DNA of 59,790 bases from Candidatus Cryptobacteroides excrementipullorum (lineage in GTDB: Bacteria > Bacteroidota > Bacteroidia > Bacteroidales > UBA932), in NCBI GenBank assembly GCA_017695065.1, contig JADILZ010000026.1:1-59790 (forward strand), in the 5' to 3' direction. Positions within the stretch are counted from its first letter, which is position 1. Each line of letters begins with the position of its first letter. Both the position numbers and the translations under genes were made by a program. The notes under the pieces are model-generated. The model was not told the DNA's origin and made no database searches. It saw nothing but the letters and a program-made list of their open reading frames with translations. Below are positions 37,040 to 44,238 of this stretch, one piece after another.

Positions 37040-38008
37040 ATGAAAAGCATTCTTAACTATTTGATGGTCACCGTAAAAGGCATTTGCATGGGTGCCGCGG
37101 ACGTCATACCTGGGGTATCTGGAGGCACCATCGCATTCATGACAGGCATATACGACAACCTCGTAGGCTCTATAAGCTCCATCAACATGGAGGCTGTCAA
37201 GCTCCTCTTCACCGGGAAATTCAGGCAGTTCTGGAAACACATCAACGGGAATTTCCTGTTCTCCCTCATTGCCGGCATACTGATAAGCATACTGTCCCTG
37301 GCAAAACTGATGCAGTACCTTCTAAATTTCCACCCGATACAGACATGGGCATTCTTCTTCGGACTGATCGTCGCGTCGTCCATATTCATTCTCAAGGGAA
37401 TAAGCGGATGGAAACTCAAGGATTTCGTGCTTCTTGCATTCGGGATTGTGCTCGGGGTGGTGATCTGCACACTCTCCCCTACAGAGACGCCGGACGGGCT
37501 GTGGTTCATCTGCATCAGCGGCGCGATAGCCATCTGCGCCATGATTCTCCCTGGAATATCCGGAAGCTTCATCCTGCTGATACTTGGCAAATATGAATAC
37601 ATGATGGGAATCATCGCCGACATTGTCTCCGGGAAAGGTGAACTCATGGATTTCGTGACGGTGCTGGTATTCGCTCTGGGCGCAATAGCAGGCATCATCG
37701 CTTTCTCGAAGTTCCTTCACTGGCTTCTGGACAACTACCACCGGCCGACGCTCCTTGTCCTTGCGGGCTTCATCATCGGCTCCCTGGTGAAAGTCTGGCC
37801 ATGGAGCAACATGCCTGACATAGTATCCTCCCAGTTCCCTGAAGCTGCCGCCCTCATGGACACAGCCGGCACCGATGCTGTCGTGGAGATGTACGCAGGG
37901 CAGATCGACCCTCACGTCGGAGGAGCAATAGTGTTCGCCCTCGCAGGCCTCCTGCTGGTGATAGGTATAGAAGTGGCGACGAACATCATCAAGAAAAAAC
38001 GAGGCTAA
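37040..38008 (+). CDS. DUF368 polyprenyl-phosphate transporter (PopT-like)
   Basis: The 322-residue membrane protein has the two DUF368 hallmarks, MGAADVIPGVSGGTIAFMTGIY near the N-terminus and ICAMILPGISGSFILLILGKYEYM in the middle, which form an inverted repeat. It ends KWPWSNMPD... and a basic IIKKKRG tail. Recent work on DUF368 and DedA proteins assigns them to recycling of undecaprenyl phosphate across the inner membrane. A dedA gene lies 2.6 kb downstream. It probably shares a transcript with the PfkB and DUF6913 genes and is followed by the tRNA-Arg promoter. Confidence 0.93.
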   Translation: MKSILNYLMVTVKGICMGAADVIPGVSGGTIAFMTGIYDNLVGSISSINMEAVKLLFTGKFRQFWKHINGNFLFSLIAGILISILSLAKLMQYLLNFHPIQTWAFFFGLIVASSIFILKGISGWKLKDFVLLAFGIVLGVVICTLSPTETPDGLWFICISGAIAICAMILPGISGSFILLILGKYEYMMGIIADIVSGKGELMDFVTVLVFALGAIAGIIAFSKFLHWLLDNYHRPTLLVLAGFIIGSLVKVWPWSNMPDIVSSQFPEAAALMDTAGTDAVVEMYAGQIDPHVGGAIVFALAGLLLVIGIEVATNIIKKKRG

Positions 38009-38021
38009 TATCGCTTTTTCG

Positions 38022-38052
38022 CTTGCCGTTACGACAAAAAACACTATCTTTG
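38022..38052 (+). promoter_or_regulatory. Promoter of tRNA-Arg
   Basis: CTTG (38022-38025) is separated by 19 bases from TATCTTTG (38045-38052). The tRNA starts 46 bases after the -7 element. Confidence 0.65.
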
Positions 38053-38097
38053 CACCCACTTTGGCTTCCATGGCAAAAAAAGCAAAGATAAAGGTCC

Positions 38098-38171
38098 GGT
38101 CCGGTAGCTCAGCTGGATAGAGCAACAGCCTTCTAAGCTGTGGGTCTTGGGTTCGAATCCCAACCGGATCA
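38098..38171 (+). tRNA. tRNA-Arg (anticodon TCT)
   Basis: The 74-base sequence folds as a tRNA: acceptor GGTCCGG/CCGGATC with one G-U pair, D arm GCTC-AGCTGGATA-GAGC, anticodon stem ACAGC/GCTGT with loop CTTCTAA (anticodon TCT, reads AGA), and T arm TTGGG-TTCGAAT-CCCAA. The discriminator is A, and CCA is not encoded. The 3' part of the gene is partly repeated at 38352-38363. Confidence 0.95.
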
Positions 38172-38185
38172 CATGAAACATGATG

Positions 38186-38213
38186 CGCCTGACCATCCGG
38201 TCAGGCGTTTTTT
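38186..38213 (+). terminator. Rho-independent terminator after tRNA-Arg
   Basis: CGCCTGACC (38186-38194) pairs with GGTCAGGCG (38199-38207) around ATCC and is followed by six T residues, 15 bases after the tRNA. Confidence 0.85.
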
Positions 38214-38351
38214 GCCGTGGCTGACATGACGGGAGCTTGCTCACGGAATGGAAGTTACGGCAAAATAAAGACGGGCAGAGCCCGGCGCATCATGTACGCC
38301 ATGTAAGATCGCCCGTGGCGCAGGGACCGGGAAAAAGCCTCGCAGAGGCTT

Positions 38352-38363
38352 AATCCCAACCGG
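38352..38363 (+). repeat. Partial duplication of the tRNA-Arg 3' end (att-like)
   Basis: AATCCCAACCGG here is an exact copy of tRNA bases 38156-38167 in the T arm and acceptor stem. The 185 bases between the two copies have no gene. Duplicated tRNA 3' ends are typical of integrase attachment sites; here the copy is short, and no integrase is nearby, so this may be a relic or chance. Confidence 0.35.
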
Positions 38364-38458
38364 AAAAACGCAATTTAATTTCAAGCAGTTGCAGAGATGT
38401 ATCCACTTCTTCATATATTGTTACATATAAGTGAACACAACCATTTAAGGAAAGAATC

Positions 38459-39628
38459 ATGAGTTTCAAGACCCGACATCCCAAACTGTTTACAGTGCTG
38501 ACTGCCATATTGGCTCTCATCCTGATAAAGGCTGTCTGGACGTGGTGCTTCTGCAGTAGAAATGGGACTTTTGAGGGTGAAAAGAAAGACATCCTTGAAA
38601 GGAGGGCATACCTTATAGAGAGGGTGGTCACCACTCCGGATAAACTTCTGGAAGAGATGCCTTCTGCCATTGGTCCGCAGTTCCAGGGGGAGTGGGCATT
38701 ATATACATGCTCAATGCTCTCGGCTGCACTTGTGAACATCTCCAACCTTTATCCTGAGACAAGGGAGGAGTCAGTGGAATATATTGACAGTCTGATAAAT
38801 ATAGTTCTTTCTCCTGAAATAAGGCAATATGATATGGAGAGGTGGGGAGAAGACCCTCTGGAAAGTCTTGAAGGGGACAACAGCCACATATCCTACCTGA
38901 GTCATCTTGCATGGATGATATGCGGATACAAGTATATTGGAGGGGAAAGGAAGTATGACAGCCTGCTCCATTCCCTCTGCAGGACAATGGACAGGAGGAT
39001 ATTGCAGAGTGAAAACCTCAATCTGGAAACTTACCCCGGAGAGTATGTATATATTCCAGATATGCTTGTGGCCATAGTTGCTTTGGAGAATTATTCGAGG
39101 ATATACAATGGTAAGTACTCTTCAACAGTCAGACGATGGCTGGATATGGCCAAATCAGAGTGGCTTGATGAAAAGACAGGCCTTCTTCCTGCATTCCTTT
39201 CAGACGCATGGCTCAATCCTCCTGTAAAAGGCTCATATTCAGCATTGAGCTGTTATTACCTGACATTCATAGATGAAGACTTTGCCAGAGAACAATATGA
39301 CAGATTCAAGGAGACTTTTCTGAAAAAATTTCCTGTGGCTGGTTTCAAGGAATACAGCAACAGGGGCTGTCTTATAGGCTTTGACATAGATGCAGGGCCA
39401 CTGATCTTCAATCTGAGCCCTTCAGGGACAGCCTTTGGTGTTGGAAGTGTCACTTATTTCAATGACAGTAAAATACGCAGGAAACTCCTGAAAACAGCAG
39501 AGATTGCAGGGACTACAGTTTCAGGCAAAGGCAAGAGGCATTATCTCCTTGCAGACATTGCTCTGGTGGGAGAGGCAATAATGCTTGCCATGAGGACTAA
39601 TACACAGATGCAGATGTATTCACTTTGA
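38459..39628 (+). CDS. Membrane-anchored helical protein of unknown function (lower GC than surroundings)
   Basis: I do not recognise this 389-residue protein with certainty. It has one N-terminal membrane anchor (residues about 9-30, LFTVLTAILALILIKAVWTW), with the rest probably outside the cytoplasm. Repeated helix pairs with aromatic residues (ISYLSHLAWMICGYKYIGGERKYD; YIPDMLVAIVALENYSRIYNG; YSALSCYYLTFIDEDFAREQYDRF) suggest an alpha/alpha-barrel, as in some glycosidases and in linalool dehydratase/isomerase-like proteins. Base composition is visibly AT-richer than that of genes on both sides, and it lies just after tRNA-Arg, so it was probably acquired by transfer. Confidence 0.6.
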   Translation: MSFKTRHPKLFTVLTAILALILIKAVWTWCFCSRNGTFEGEKKDILERRAYLIERVVTTPDKLLEEMPSAIGPQFQGEWALYTCSMLSAALVNISNLYPETREESVEYIDSLINIVLSPEIRQYDMERWGEDPLESLEGDNSHISYLSHLAWMICGYKYIGGERKYDSLLHSLCRTMDRRILQSENLNLETYPGEYVYIPDMLVAIVALENYSRIYNGKYSSTVRRWLDMAKSEWLDEKTGLLPAFLSDAWLNPPVKGSYSALSCYYLTFIDEDFAREQYDRFKETFLKKFPVAGFKEYSNRGCLIGFDIDAGPLIFNLSPSGTAFGVGSVTYFNDSKIRRKLLKTAEIAGTTVSGKGKRHYLLADIALVGEAIMLAMRTNTQMQMYSL

Positions 39629-39702
39629 ATGGATTTATACAGGAGAAGTGGATACAACTTTTGTATTCAGACAGGTCAAATTTTTATTTGTTATAAATGT
39701 TA

Positions 39703-39710
39703 TATATTTG
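39703..39710 (+). promoter_or_regulatory. -7 element of the toxin-antitoxin operon
   Basis: TATATTTG matches TAnnTTTG. It implies a start site near 39717, which favours the antitoxin ATG at 39733 over the one at 39697. Confidence 0.5.
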
Positions 39711-39732
39711 TAATATTAAATATGACAGAAAT

Positions 39733-39984
39733 ATGGATACAATAGCATTAGACAGGAAACAGACGGCTTTCAGGCTCAGAAAGGACCTGCTTGAAAGGCT
39801 GAAGATAGAGGCAAGGAAAGAGAACAGGAGTCTCAACAATTATGTGGAGAGTGTTCTTTTGGACGCAGTTTACAGAGAACCCAATGAGGAAACTTTGGCG
39901 GCAATGAAAGAAGCCAGGGAAGGCAAGAACCTTACAAAGGTGGATACGTCAAGTTTTGAATCTTTTTTAAAATCTCTTGAATGA
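39733..39984 (+). CDS. Ribbon-helix-helix antitoxin
   Basis: From the ATG at 39733 the protein has 83 residues. TAFRLRKDLLERLKIEARKENRSLNNYVESVLLDAV is a ribbon-helix-helix DNA-binding fold (beta strand TAFRL, then two helices), as in MetJ/Arc-type antitoxins. The acidic C-terminus (REPNEETLAAMKEAREG... SFESFLKSLE) is likely to bind the toxin. It overlaps the toxin start as ATGA. The pair should be autoregulated by the complex. Confidence 0.82.
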   Translation: MDTIALDRKQTAFRLRKDLLERLKIEARKENRSLNNYVESVLLDAVYREPNEETLAAMKEAREGKNLTKVDTSSFESFLKSLE

Positions 39985-40251
39985 AAGTTGTAGTAGCTTC
40001 GGGCAAATTCAAGAAGGATTTGAAGAAGTACAGGCATAAGCCCGGAACATTGGAAAAGTTATATGAGGTCGTTGGTATATTGGCAAGAGGGGAAAACCTT
40101 CCAAAGCACTACAAAGCGCACATGCTAATTGGAGAATATAGCGGTCATCTGGAGTGTCATATAGAGAATGATACCTTGCTGATTTGGCTGACGAAACAGA
40201 AAAATCATCAAGCTGGTAAGGTTGGGCACTCATTCTGAACTGTTCAGATAA
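39981..40251 (+). pseudogene. YafQ-like RelE-superfamily toxin, frameshifted near its 3' end
   Basis: The frame from ATG 39981 encodes SGKFKKDLKKYRHKPGTLEKLYEVVGIL, then ECHIENDTLLIW, which is typical of YafQ mRNA interferases. It then leaves the family sequence (LTKQKNHQAGKVGHSF, stop at 40236-40238). The expected tail is found in other frames: DETEK at 40190-40204 and then IIKLVRLGTHSELFR from 40204 to the stop at 40249-40251. Two one-base losses, around 40188-40190 and in the A run at 40200-40204, would restore the whole. The conserved catalytic His of GTHSELF is lost in the main frame, so the toxin is probably inactive. Confidence 0.75.
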
Positions 40252-40609
40252 CAGGCTCTCATGCTGTTATTTTATCCATTATGGTACGATATATTTTTCA
40301 GATACAGAACTTTGTCAAAGGAAATTGCTATTTTTACAACAGATTTTTGAAGATTCAAGTTTAACCAGACATAGTTTTACATAGGATGTAAACCAGTGTG
40401 CGACTTCTTTTTTTTATTGCTCTGGTTTACACAGCACAGGAAGCGAAAGTACATTCCCCACCCCGGTGTTTCTGTTCTGGAAAAAGATTGGGCAGCACTT
40501 TAATTGCCGACCATTTACAGAGAATCCTCCGATTTGATTTCTGATGAAATCGAGTTGGAGGATTTTCTGTTTATATGCTGACAGGATTTTGAAAATCCAC
40601 AGTGAACTG
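40252..40609. other. 358-bp intergenic region with a bidirectional hairpin
   Basis: AT-rich sequence between the toxin remnant and dedA. I see no gene. The only clear element is the hairpin at 40523-40564, which could end transcripts from either side. Confidence 0.6.
40523..40564. terminator. Terminator-like hairpin downstream of dedA and the toxin remnant
   Basis: AATCCTCC (40523-40530) pairs with GGAGGATT (40557-40564), with an inner stem GATTTC-TGAT-GAAATC. On the plus strand it is followed by TTCTGTTT. Confidence 0.5.
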
Positions 40610-41263
40610 TCATTGGCGGGCGGCCCTCCGGCTTTTTAGCCTTACCCTCAATGCCTCAAGGGCAGCAGGCAGCACTGAAATGAATATGATAGCAACCACC
40701 AGGACTTTCAGGTTCTCCTGTACAAAAGGAAGGTCACCGAAGAAATATCCTATGTAGCAGAAAAACATCACCCACGCTGCGCCTCCCACTGCATTGTAAG
40801 TGATGAAATATTTGTAATGCATCTTGCCCATACCCGCGACAAACGGAGCGAAAGTCCTGACTATCGGTACGAAACGGGCTATCACAATCGTCTTGCCGCC
40901 ATACTTGCGGTAGAACTCGTGCGTCTTGTCCAGATAACTTTTCCGGAATATCCTGGAATCTGGATTGCTGAAAAGCTTACGGCCGAAGAAATGTCCTATC
41001 ATATAGTTGCAGGAGTCCCCGAGGAACGCCGCAACGAACACTATAAGCACCAGGAGGTGCACATCAAGAGGCGAGCCCGGCAGGGCGGAAATTGCCCCTG
41101 CAACGAAAAGAAGAGAGTCCCCAGGAAGGAACGGGGTAAACACAAGTCCTGTCTCACAGAATATTATGAGGAACAGTATGGCATACGTCCACATGTGGTA
41201 CTGCTGGACAATGTCCACCATGTATTTGTCGATATGAAGGATGAAGTCAATTATAAAGTCCAT
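40610..41263 (-). CDS. dedA: DedA-family membrane protein (putative undecaprenyl-phosphate translocase)
   Basis: I place the start at the ATG at 41263 (217 residues), because the promoter at 41312-41343 puts the mRNA start near 41305, inside a longer frame that opens at 41314. DedA landmarks are [39 protein letters not shown], and [48 protein letters not shown], with the conserved Glu/Asp and the two Arg residues of the re-entrant motif. DedA proteins help recycle undecaprenyl phosphate or maintain the proton gradient. The upstream region is unusual, with repeats and a very long hairpin. Confidence 0.93.
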   Translation of the reverse strand: MDFIIDFILHIDKYMVDIVQQYHMWTYAILFLIIFCETGLVFTPFLPGDSLLFVAGAISALPGSPLDVHLLVLIVFVAAFLGDSCNYMIGHFFGRKLFSNPDSRIFRKSYLDKTHEFYRKYGGKTIVIARFVPIVRTFAPFVAGMGKMHYKYFITYNAVGGAAWVMFFCYIGYFFGDLPFVQENLKVLVVAIIFISVLPAALEALRVRLKSRRAARQ

Positions 41264-41311
41264 ATTTTCTGAAAGTCGGACAGCCCGGAGCCTGCCACTG
41301 GTTTGACGGTG

Positions 41312-41343
41312 CAAATATACGCAGAAGCCGAGAGCAATGCAAA
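41312..41343 (-). promoter_or_regulatory. Promoter of dedA
   Basis: On the minus strand TTTG (41340-41343) and TATATTTG (41312-41319) are separated by exactly 20 bases, a perfect Bacteroidetes promoter. The adjacent ATGC-GAAA-GCAT hairpin (41343-41354) borders the -33 box. Confidence 0.85.
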
Positions 41344-41354
41344 TGCGAAAGCAT

Positions 41355-41422
41355 CAGACAGGTCCAAGCCGCAGCGACAGGAGACCGCAGGTCTCATGGA
41401 AGTAGCGGCTTGGACCTGTCTG
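41355..41422. repeat. Perfect 18-bp inverted repeat with nested hairpin upstream of dedA
   Basis: CAGACAGGTCCAAGCCGC (41355-41372) is perfectly complementary to 41405-41422. The loop holds a second hairpin, GAGACC-GCA-GGTCTC (41381-41395). The structure begins 12 bases upstream of the dedA -33 box. Confidence 0.9.
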
Positions 41423-41462
41423 AAAGGCCGTCAGGCCTGCATTGCCGAGGCGTGAACAGTAT

Positions 41463-41594
41463 AAATGGCCGTCAGGCCAAATATACGCAGAAGCCAGGCC
41501 TGCCAAGGCGTGGCGTAATAAATGGCCGTCAGGCCAAATATCGCAGAAGCCGAGCCTGCCAAGGCGTGCGTAATAAATGGCCGCCAGGCCAAAT
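41463..41594. repeat. Tandem repeats of 55-57 bp carrying copies of the dedA -7 region
   Basis: Unit A is 41463-41519, unit B 41520-41574 and a partial unit C 41575-41594; each begins AAATGGCCGTCAGGCCAAAT or nearly so. A diverged piece also lies at 41425-41462. Units A and B include CAAATATACGCAGAAGCC or a one-base-shorter variant, found also at the true promoter (41312). On the minus strand unit A therefore carries another TATATTTG (41478-41485), with a TTG 18 bases upstream. Confidence 0.85.
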
Positions 41595-41684
41595 CCCCAT
41601 ATCTGTAAATCTGTTAATATTATCAGTAATACATGTACATGATTCGCTCCGAACATAAATAACTTTGTCACATCGGAAAAACAC

Positions 41685-42530
41685 ATGAAAATGAGACTGT
41701 ACAAAACAACAATCATGACCCTGGCCACGGGTCTTATCGTATTAACATTCAACATTCCTTACGCCATGTCACAAGAAAAAATCACACAGACAGCAGGGCG
41801 CGTGCAACTGGGGGAATTCGCACCCGGATTTGCCGCACTGAATGATGACATCCTTTTCGGAGAAGTATGGAACAGCCCGGGACTTTCCCCGCATGACCGC
41901 AGCATGGTCACAATAGCCACACTCGTCGGCAAAGGCATAATAGACTCATCCCTCACACATCACCTCCAGTTCGCAAAAAGCAACGGGGTCACACGTGAGG
42001 AAATCTCCGCAATGCTGACACATATAGCCTTCTATGCTGGATGGCCAAACGCATGGGGAGCCTTCCGTCTTGCAAAGGATGTCTGGGCAGAAGACCAGGC
42101 CGATGACAACGGCAAAGCAGCGTTCCAGCGTGAAATGATATTCCCGATAGGTGAACCCAACACGGCCTTTGCAAAATATTTCATCGGGAACAGCTATCTC
42201 GCACGCATATCAGAAGAGCAGGTTCCTTTCTCCAATGTCACTTTCGAGCCACGCTGCCGGAACAACTGGCATATCCACCATGCATCCGAAGGCGGCGGAC
42301 AGATGCTGGTCTGCGTTGCCGGCAAAGGCTGGTATCAGGAAGAAGGCAAACCTGCCGTACAGATGCTCCCTGGAGACGTTATCCACATACCTGCCAATGT
42401 AAAGCACTGGCACGGTGCGGCTGCTGACAGCTGGTTTGCACATCTGGCCTTCGAGGTTCCCGGAAAGGACACCTCAAACGAATGGCTCGAGCCCGTATCT
42501 GACGAAGAGTACGACAAACTCGGAAAATAG
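41685..42530 (+). CDS. Secreted carboxymuconolactone decarboxylase-like / cupin fusion protein
   Basis: The 281-residue protein has an N-terminal signal peptide (residues 1 to about 29, ending PYAMSQ), a CMD/AhpD-like domain (about 45-135: FGEVWNSPGLSPHDRSMVTIATLVGKG, SLTHHLQFAKSNGVTREEISAMLTHIAFYAGWPNAWGAF) and a cupin domain (about 160-265). The cupin carries NNWHIHHASEGGGQMLVCVAGKGWYQ and PGDVIHIPANVKHWHGAAADSW, with the usual His/Glu metal ligands. No CxxC pair is present in the CMD part, so an AhpD-type peroxidase is unlikely. The reaction is unknown. A MKMR start or MRLY two codons later is possible. Confidence 0.88.
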   Translation: MKMRLYKTTIMTLATGLIVLTFNIPYAMSQEKITQTAGRVQLGEFAPGFAALNDDILFGEVWNSPGLSPHDRSMVTIATLVGKGIIDSSLTHHLQFAKSNGVTREEISAMLTHIAFYAGWPNAWGAFRLAKDVWAEDQADDNGKAAFQREMIFPIGEPNTAFAKYFIGNSYLARISEEQVPFSNVTFEPRCRNNWHIHHASEGGGQMLVCVAGKGWYQEEGKPAVQMLPGDVIHIPANVKHWHGAAADSWFAHLAFEVPGKDTSNEWLEPVSDEEYDKLGK

Positions 42531-42605
42531 ACGGTCCCGTACTGCCGTCATTTGACAGGCTACGGCCTCGCCAGGGGATACACTCCAAAGGGAATTCATC
42601 TGCAC

Positions 42606-42882
42606 TCAGAATGCTTCTGCGAACTGCACGACAAATCCCGATGTCCCCCTACCGAGGCCGTGTTTCAATACTGCGCCCTCCGTCCATAGGGGAATGGACG
42701 AAATTTGACGAAATGAAAGCGGCAGACGGGCCTCCGGAGATCTTGAGTTTCTGCTCCCGTCTTGAAATGACCTGTGCAGTATCCGCTGCACAGGGAGAAC
42801 CGACGAGTGAGAATGTTTCCTCCGCCGGGGCATGGAACGCCGGCAGAAGAAGCAATGTCGTCAGTAATACCTTGAATTTCAT
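42606..42882 (-). pseudogene. Small secreted or outer-membrane-like gene with a one-base frameshift
   Basis: The ATG at 42882 starts a clear signal peptide, MKFKVLLTTLLLLPAFHAPA, followed by KLKISGGPSAAFISSNFVHSPMDGGRSIE in a style seen at the start of Bacteroidetes porin-like proteins. The frame then ends early at 42649. Adding one base near 42656-42661 would continue it as TGLGRGTSGFVVQFAEAF and stop at 42606, ending with the terminal Phe typical of outer-membrane proteins. Even when repaired it is short (about 92 residues), so it may be the remnant of a longer gene. I do not recognise the family. Confidence 0.45.
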
Positions 42883-42964
42883 AGAGTATTGAATTTATTG
42901 GCACATTCAGTCCGGGTGCCTGTATCCATGTAAAAGCCACCGCTTTCCCAGCAGGCCTGTACAG

Positions 42965-43162
42965 TCATGACTTGGAAGTATCCTCATTTTCAGGGACTTC
43001 TTCAAGAAAGGCTTTCACGAACTTTTCTTCTATCTTCCCGTATGCTCCTGTCACTGCGTCCTCGACAGCCTGATATCCTTTGACTGCACCGTCTTCGATT
43101 TTCTTGTAGGCATTGACTACTTTGTCTTCGACTTTGCCTGTCTTGAGTCTGTACTTTTTCAT
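42965..43162 (-). CDS. 65-residue microprotein with 11-residue amphipathic repeats
   Basis: The ATG at 43162 follows AGGAGATACCGA, a strong ribosome-binding site, whereas a longer frame to 43336 would read through the promoter region. The protein is MKKYRLKTGKVEDKVVNAYKK at the start, then repeats an 11-residue pattern (VVNAYKKIEDG, AVKGYQAVEDA, VTGAYGKIEEK, FVKAF), with Tyr and charged residues recurring in each unit. Such patterns form one long amphipathic helix that binds membranes or other helices. Similar small proteins occur in gut Firmicutes and Bacteroidetes; I know no assigned function. It is divergent from the AraC regulator. Confidence 0.75.
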   Translation of the reverse strand: MKKYRLKTGKVEDKVVNAYKKIEDGAVKGYQAVEDAVTGAYGKIEEKFVKAFLEEVPENEDTSKS

Positions 43163-43317
43163 TCGGTATCTCCTTTTGTTTACGGTGCAAAGGTGGAGGA
43201 TAATCGGCATCGGAATTTTTACAATTCTCCCTGCGATTGGTATATATTTCCACAAAATGATCCAAATCAGCATACCGCAGATGGCAAGAATGGTATTTTT
43301 CGTATATTGCAGACTGT

Positions 43318-44211
43318 ATGAAAAGGAAATTGTCATATCTCAGATGGAGGGAGCGGATCAGATCCGTCACCCCCGAAGACCACAGGATAGGGACAGACCT
43401 GCTGCTGATTGAAAGGGATGCCGGCAATCCGGAAGCGTCTTTTCCGGAAGGGCCGTTCAAATGCGACATGACATCTGCCATATTCTATGACGCCGGCAGC
43501 GCAAGCATAAGGATCAACATGAGGGAGTTCTTTATGGAGGCGCCATGCATATTGATAATAATGAAAGACCAGATTTGCGAGCCTGTCGCCTCTTCCCCTG
43601 ACGTGGCTGTCAGGGCTGTGGTGATGTCGCAGCGGTTCCTTGACGGCATGATACAGGACATAGGCGGAATACATCCTCTGAGGGGGTCGGTGTACCGTAA
43701 CCCGGTCATATACACGGACAGTATCCGGAGTGTGTTCAACTCGTATTATGAAATGCTCCTGAACATAATGAAGTCTGAGCGTCTGAAATACAAGGAAAAA
43801 GCCGCAAAGCACCTTACACTGGCCATGTTCTACGGGTATTTCTGCAACAGGCATCTGGAGGCAAGGCCCCAAAGAAGGTCAAGGCAGGAAGAGATATTCT
43901 CCCGTTTCCTCGACCTGCTTCATCTTCACCACAAGAAGGAGAGACTGGTGACATTCTATGCCGGGATGCTCTGCATCACCCCGAAGTACCTGTCAATGAT
44001 AGTCAAGGACCTGACGGGACATACAGCCCTTGAGTACATCGGGGAATACGTCGTCACAGAAGCCAAGTCCCTGCTCAGTTCGACAAATATGGATATACAG
44101 CAGATCAGCAACGAGTTGAACTTCCCGTCCCAGTCTGTCTTCGGGAAGTACTTCAAAAGAGTCACGGACATGTCACCCAAGGAATACAGAAAAAGGACCA
44201 GCCTGTTTTAG
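43318..44211 (+). CDS. AraC-family transcriptional regulator
   Basis: The 297-residue protein has a C-terminal AraC double HTH (about 195-297): VTFYAGMLCITPKYLSMIVKDLTGHTALEYI is the first HTH and IQQISNELNFPSQSVFGKYFKRVTDMSPKEYRKR the second, with the standard AraC signature. The N-terminal half (about 25-180) looks like the cupin-type sensing fold of these regulators (FECDMTSAIF-like region, RINMREFFMEAPCILIIMKDQI). Its neighbours are the divergent microprotein gene, a CMD-cupin enzyme and a DUF3108-like gene. These are possible targets, but no operator can be assigned. Confidence 0.92.
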   Translation: MKRKLSYLRWRERIRSVTPEDHRIGTDLLLIERDAGNPEASFPEGPFKCDMTSAIFYDAGSASIRINMREFFMEAPCILIIMKDQICEPVASSPDVAVRAVVMSQRFLDGMIQDIGGIHPLRGSVYRNPVIYTDSIRSVFNSYYEMLLNIMKSERLKYKEKAAKHLTLAMFYGYFCNRHLEARPQRRSRQEEIFSRFLDLLHLHHKKERLVTFYAGMLCITPKYLSMIVKDLTGHTALEYIGEYVVTEAKSLLSSTNMDIQQISNELNFPSQSVFGKYFKRVTDMSPKEYRKRTSLF

Positions 44212-44238
44212 ACTCGTCCTCTTATGCATCATCCGCCG

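Larger units (their letters stand above)
41264..41684. other. 421-bp divergent intergenic region with promoter, long hairpin and tandem repeats
   Basis: The region separates dedA (left) from the CMD-cupin gene (right). It contains, in order, the dedA promoter, an 18-bp perfect hairpin, and about 2.5 tandem repeats of 55-57 bases that duplicate the dedA -7 region. A -7-like TAACTTTG (41660-41667) precedes the rightward gene. No gene is seen within it. Confidence 0.75.

Noticed and set aside
41425..41594. CRISPR-like array
   Set aside because: Units are directly adjacent without unique spacers, differ in length, and no cas gene is present.
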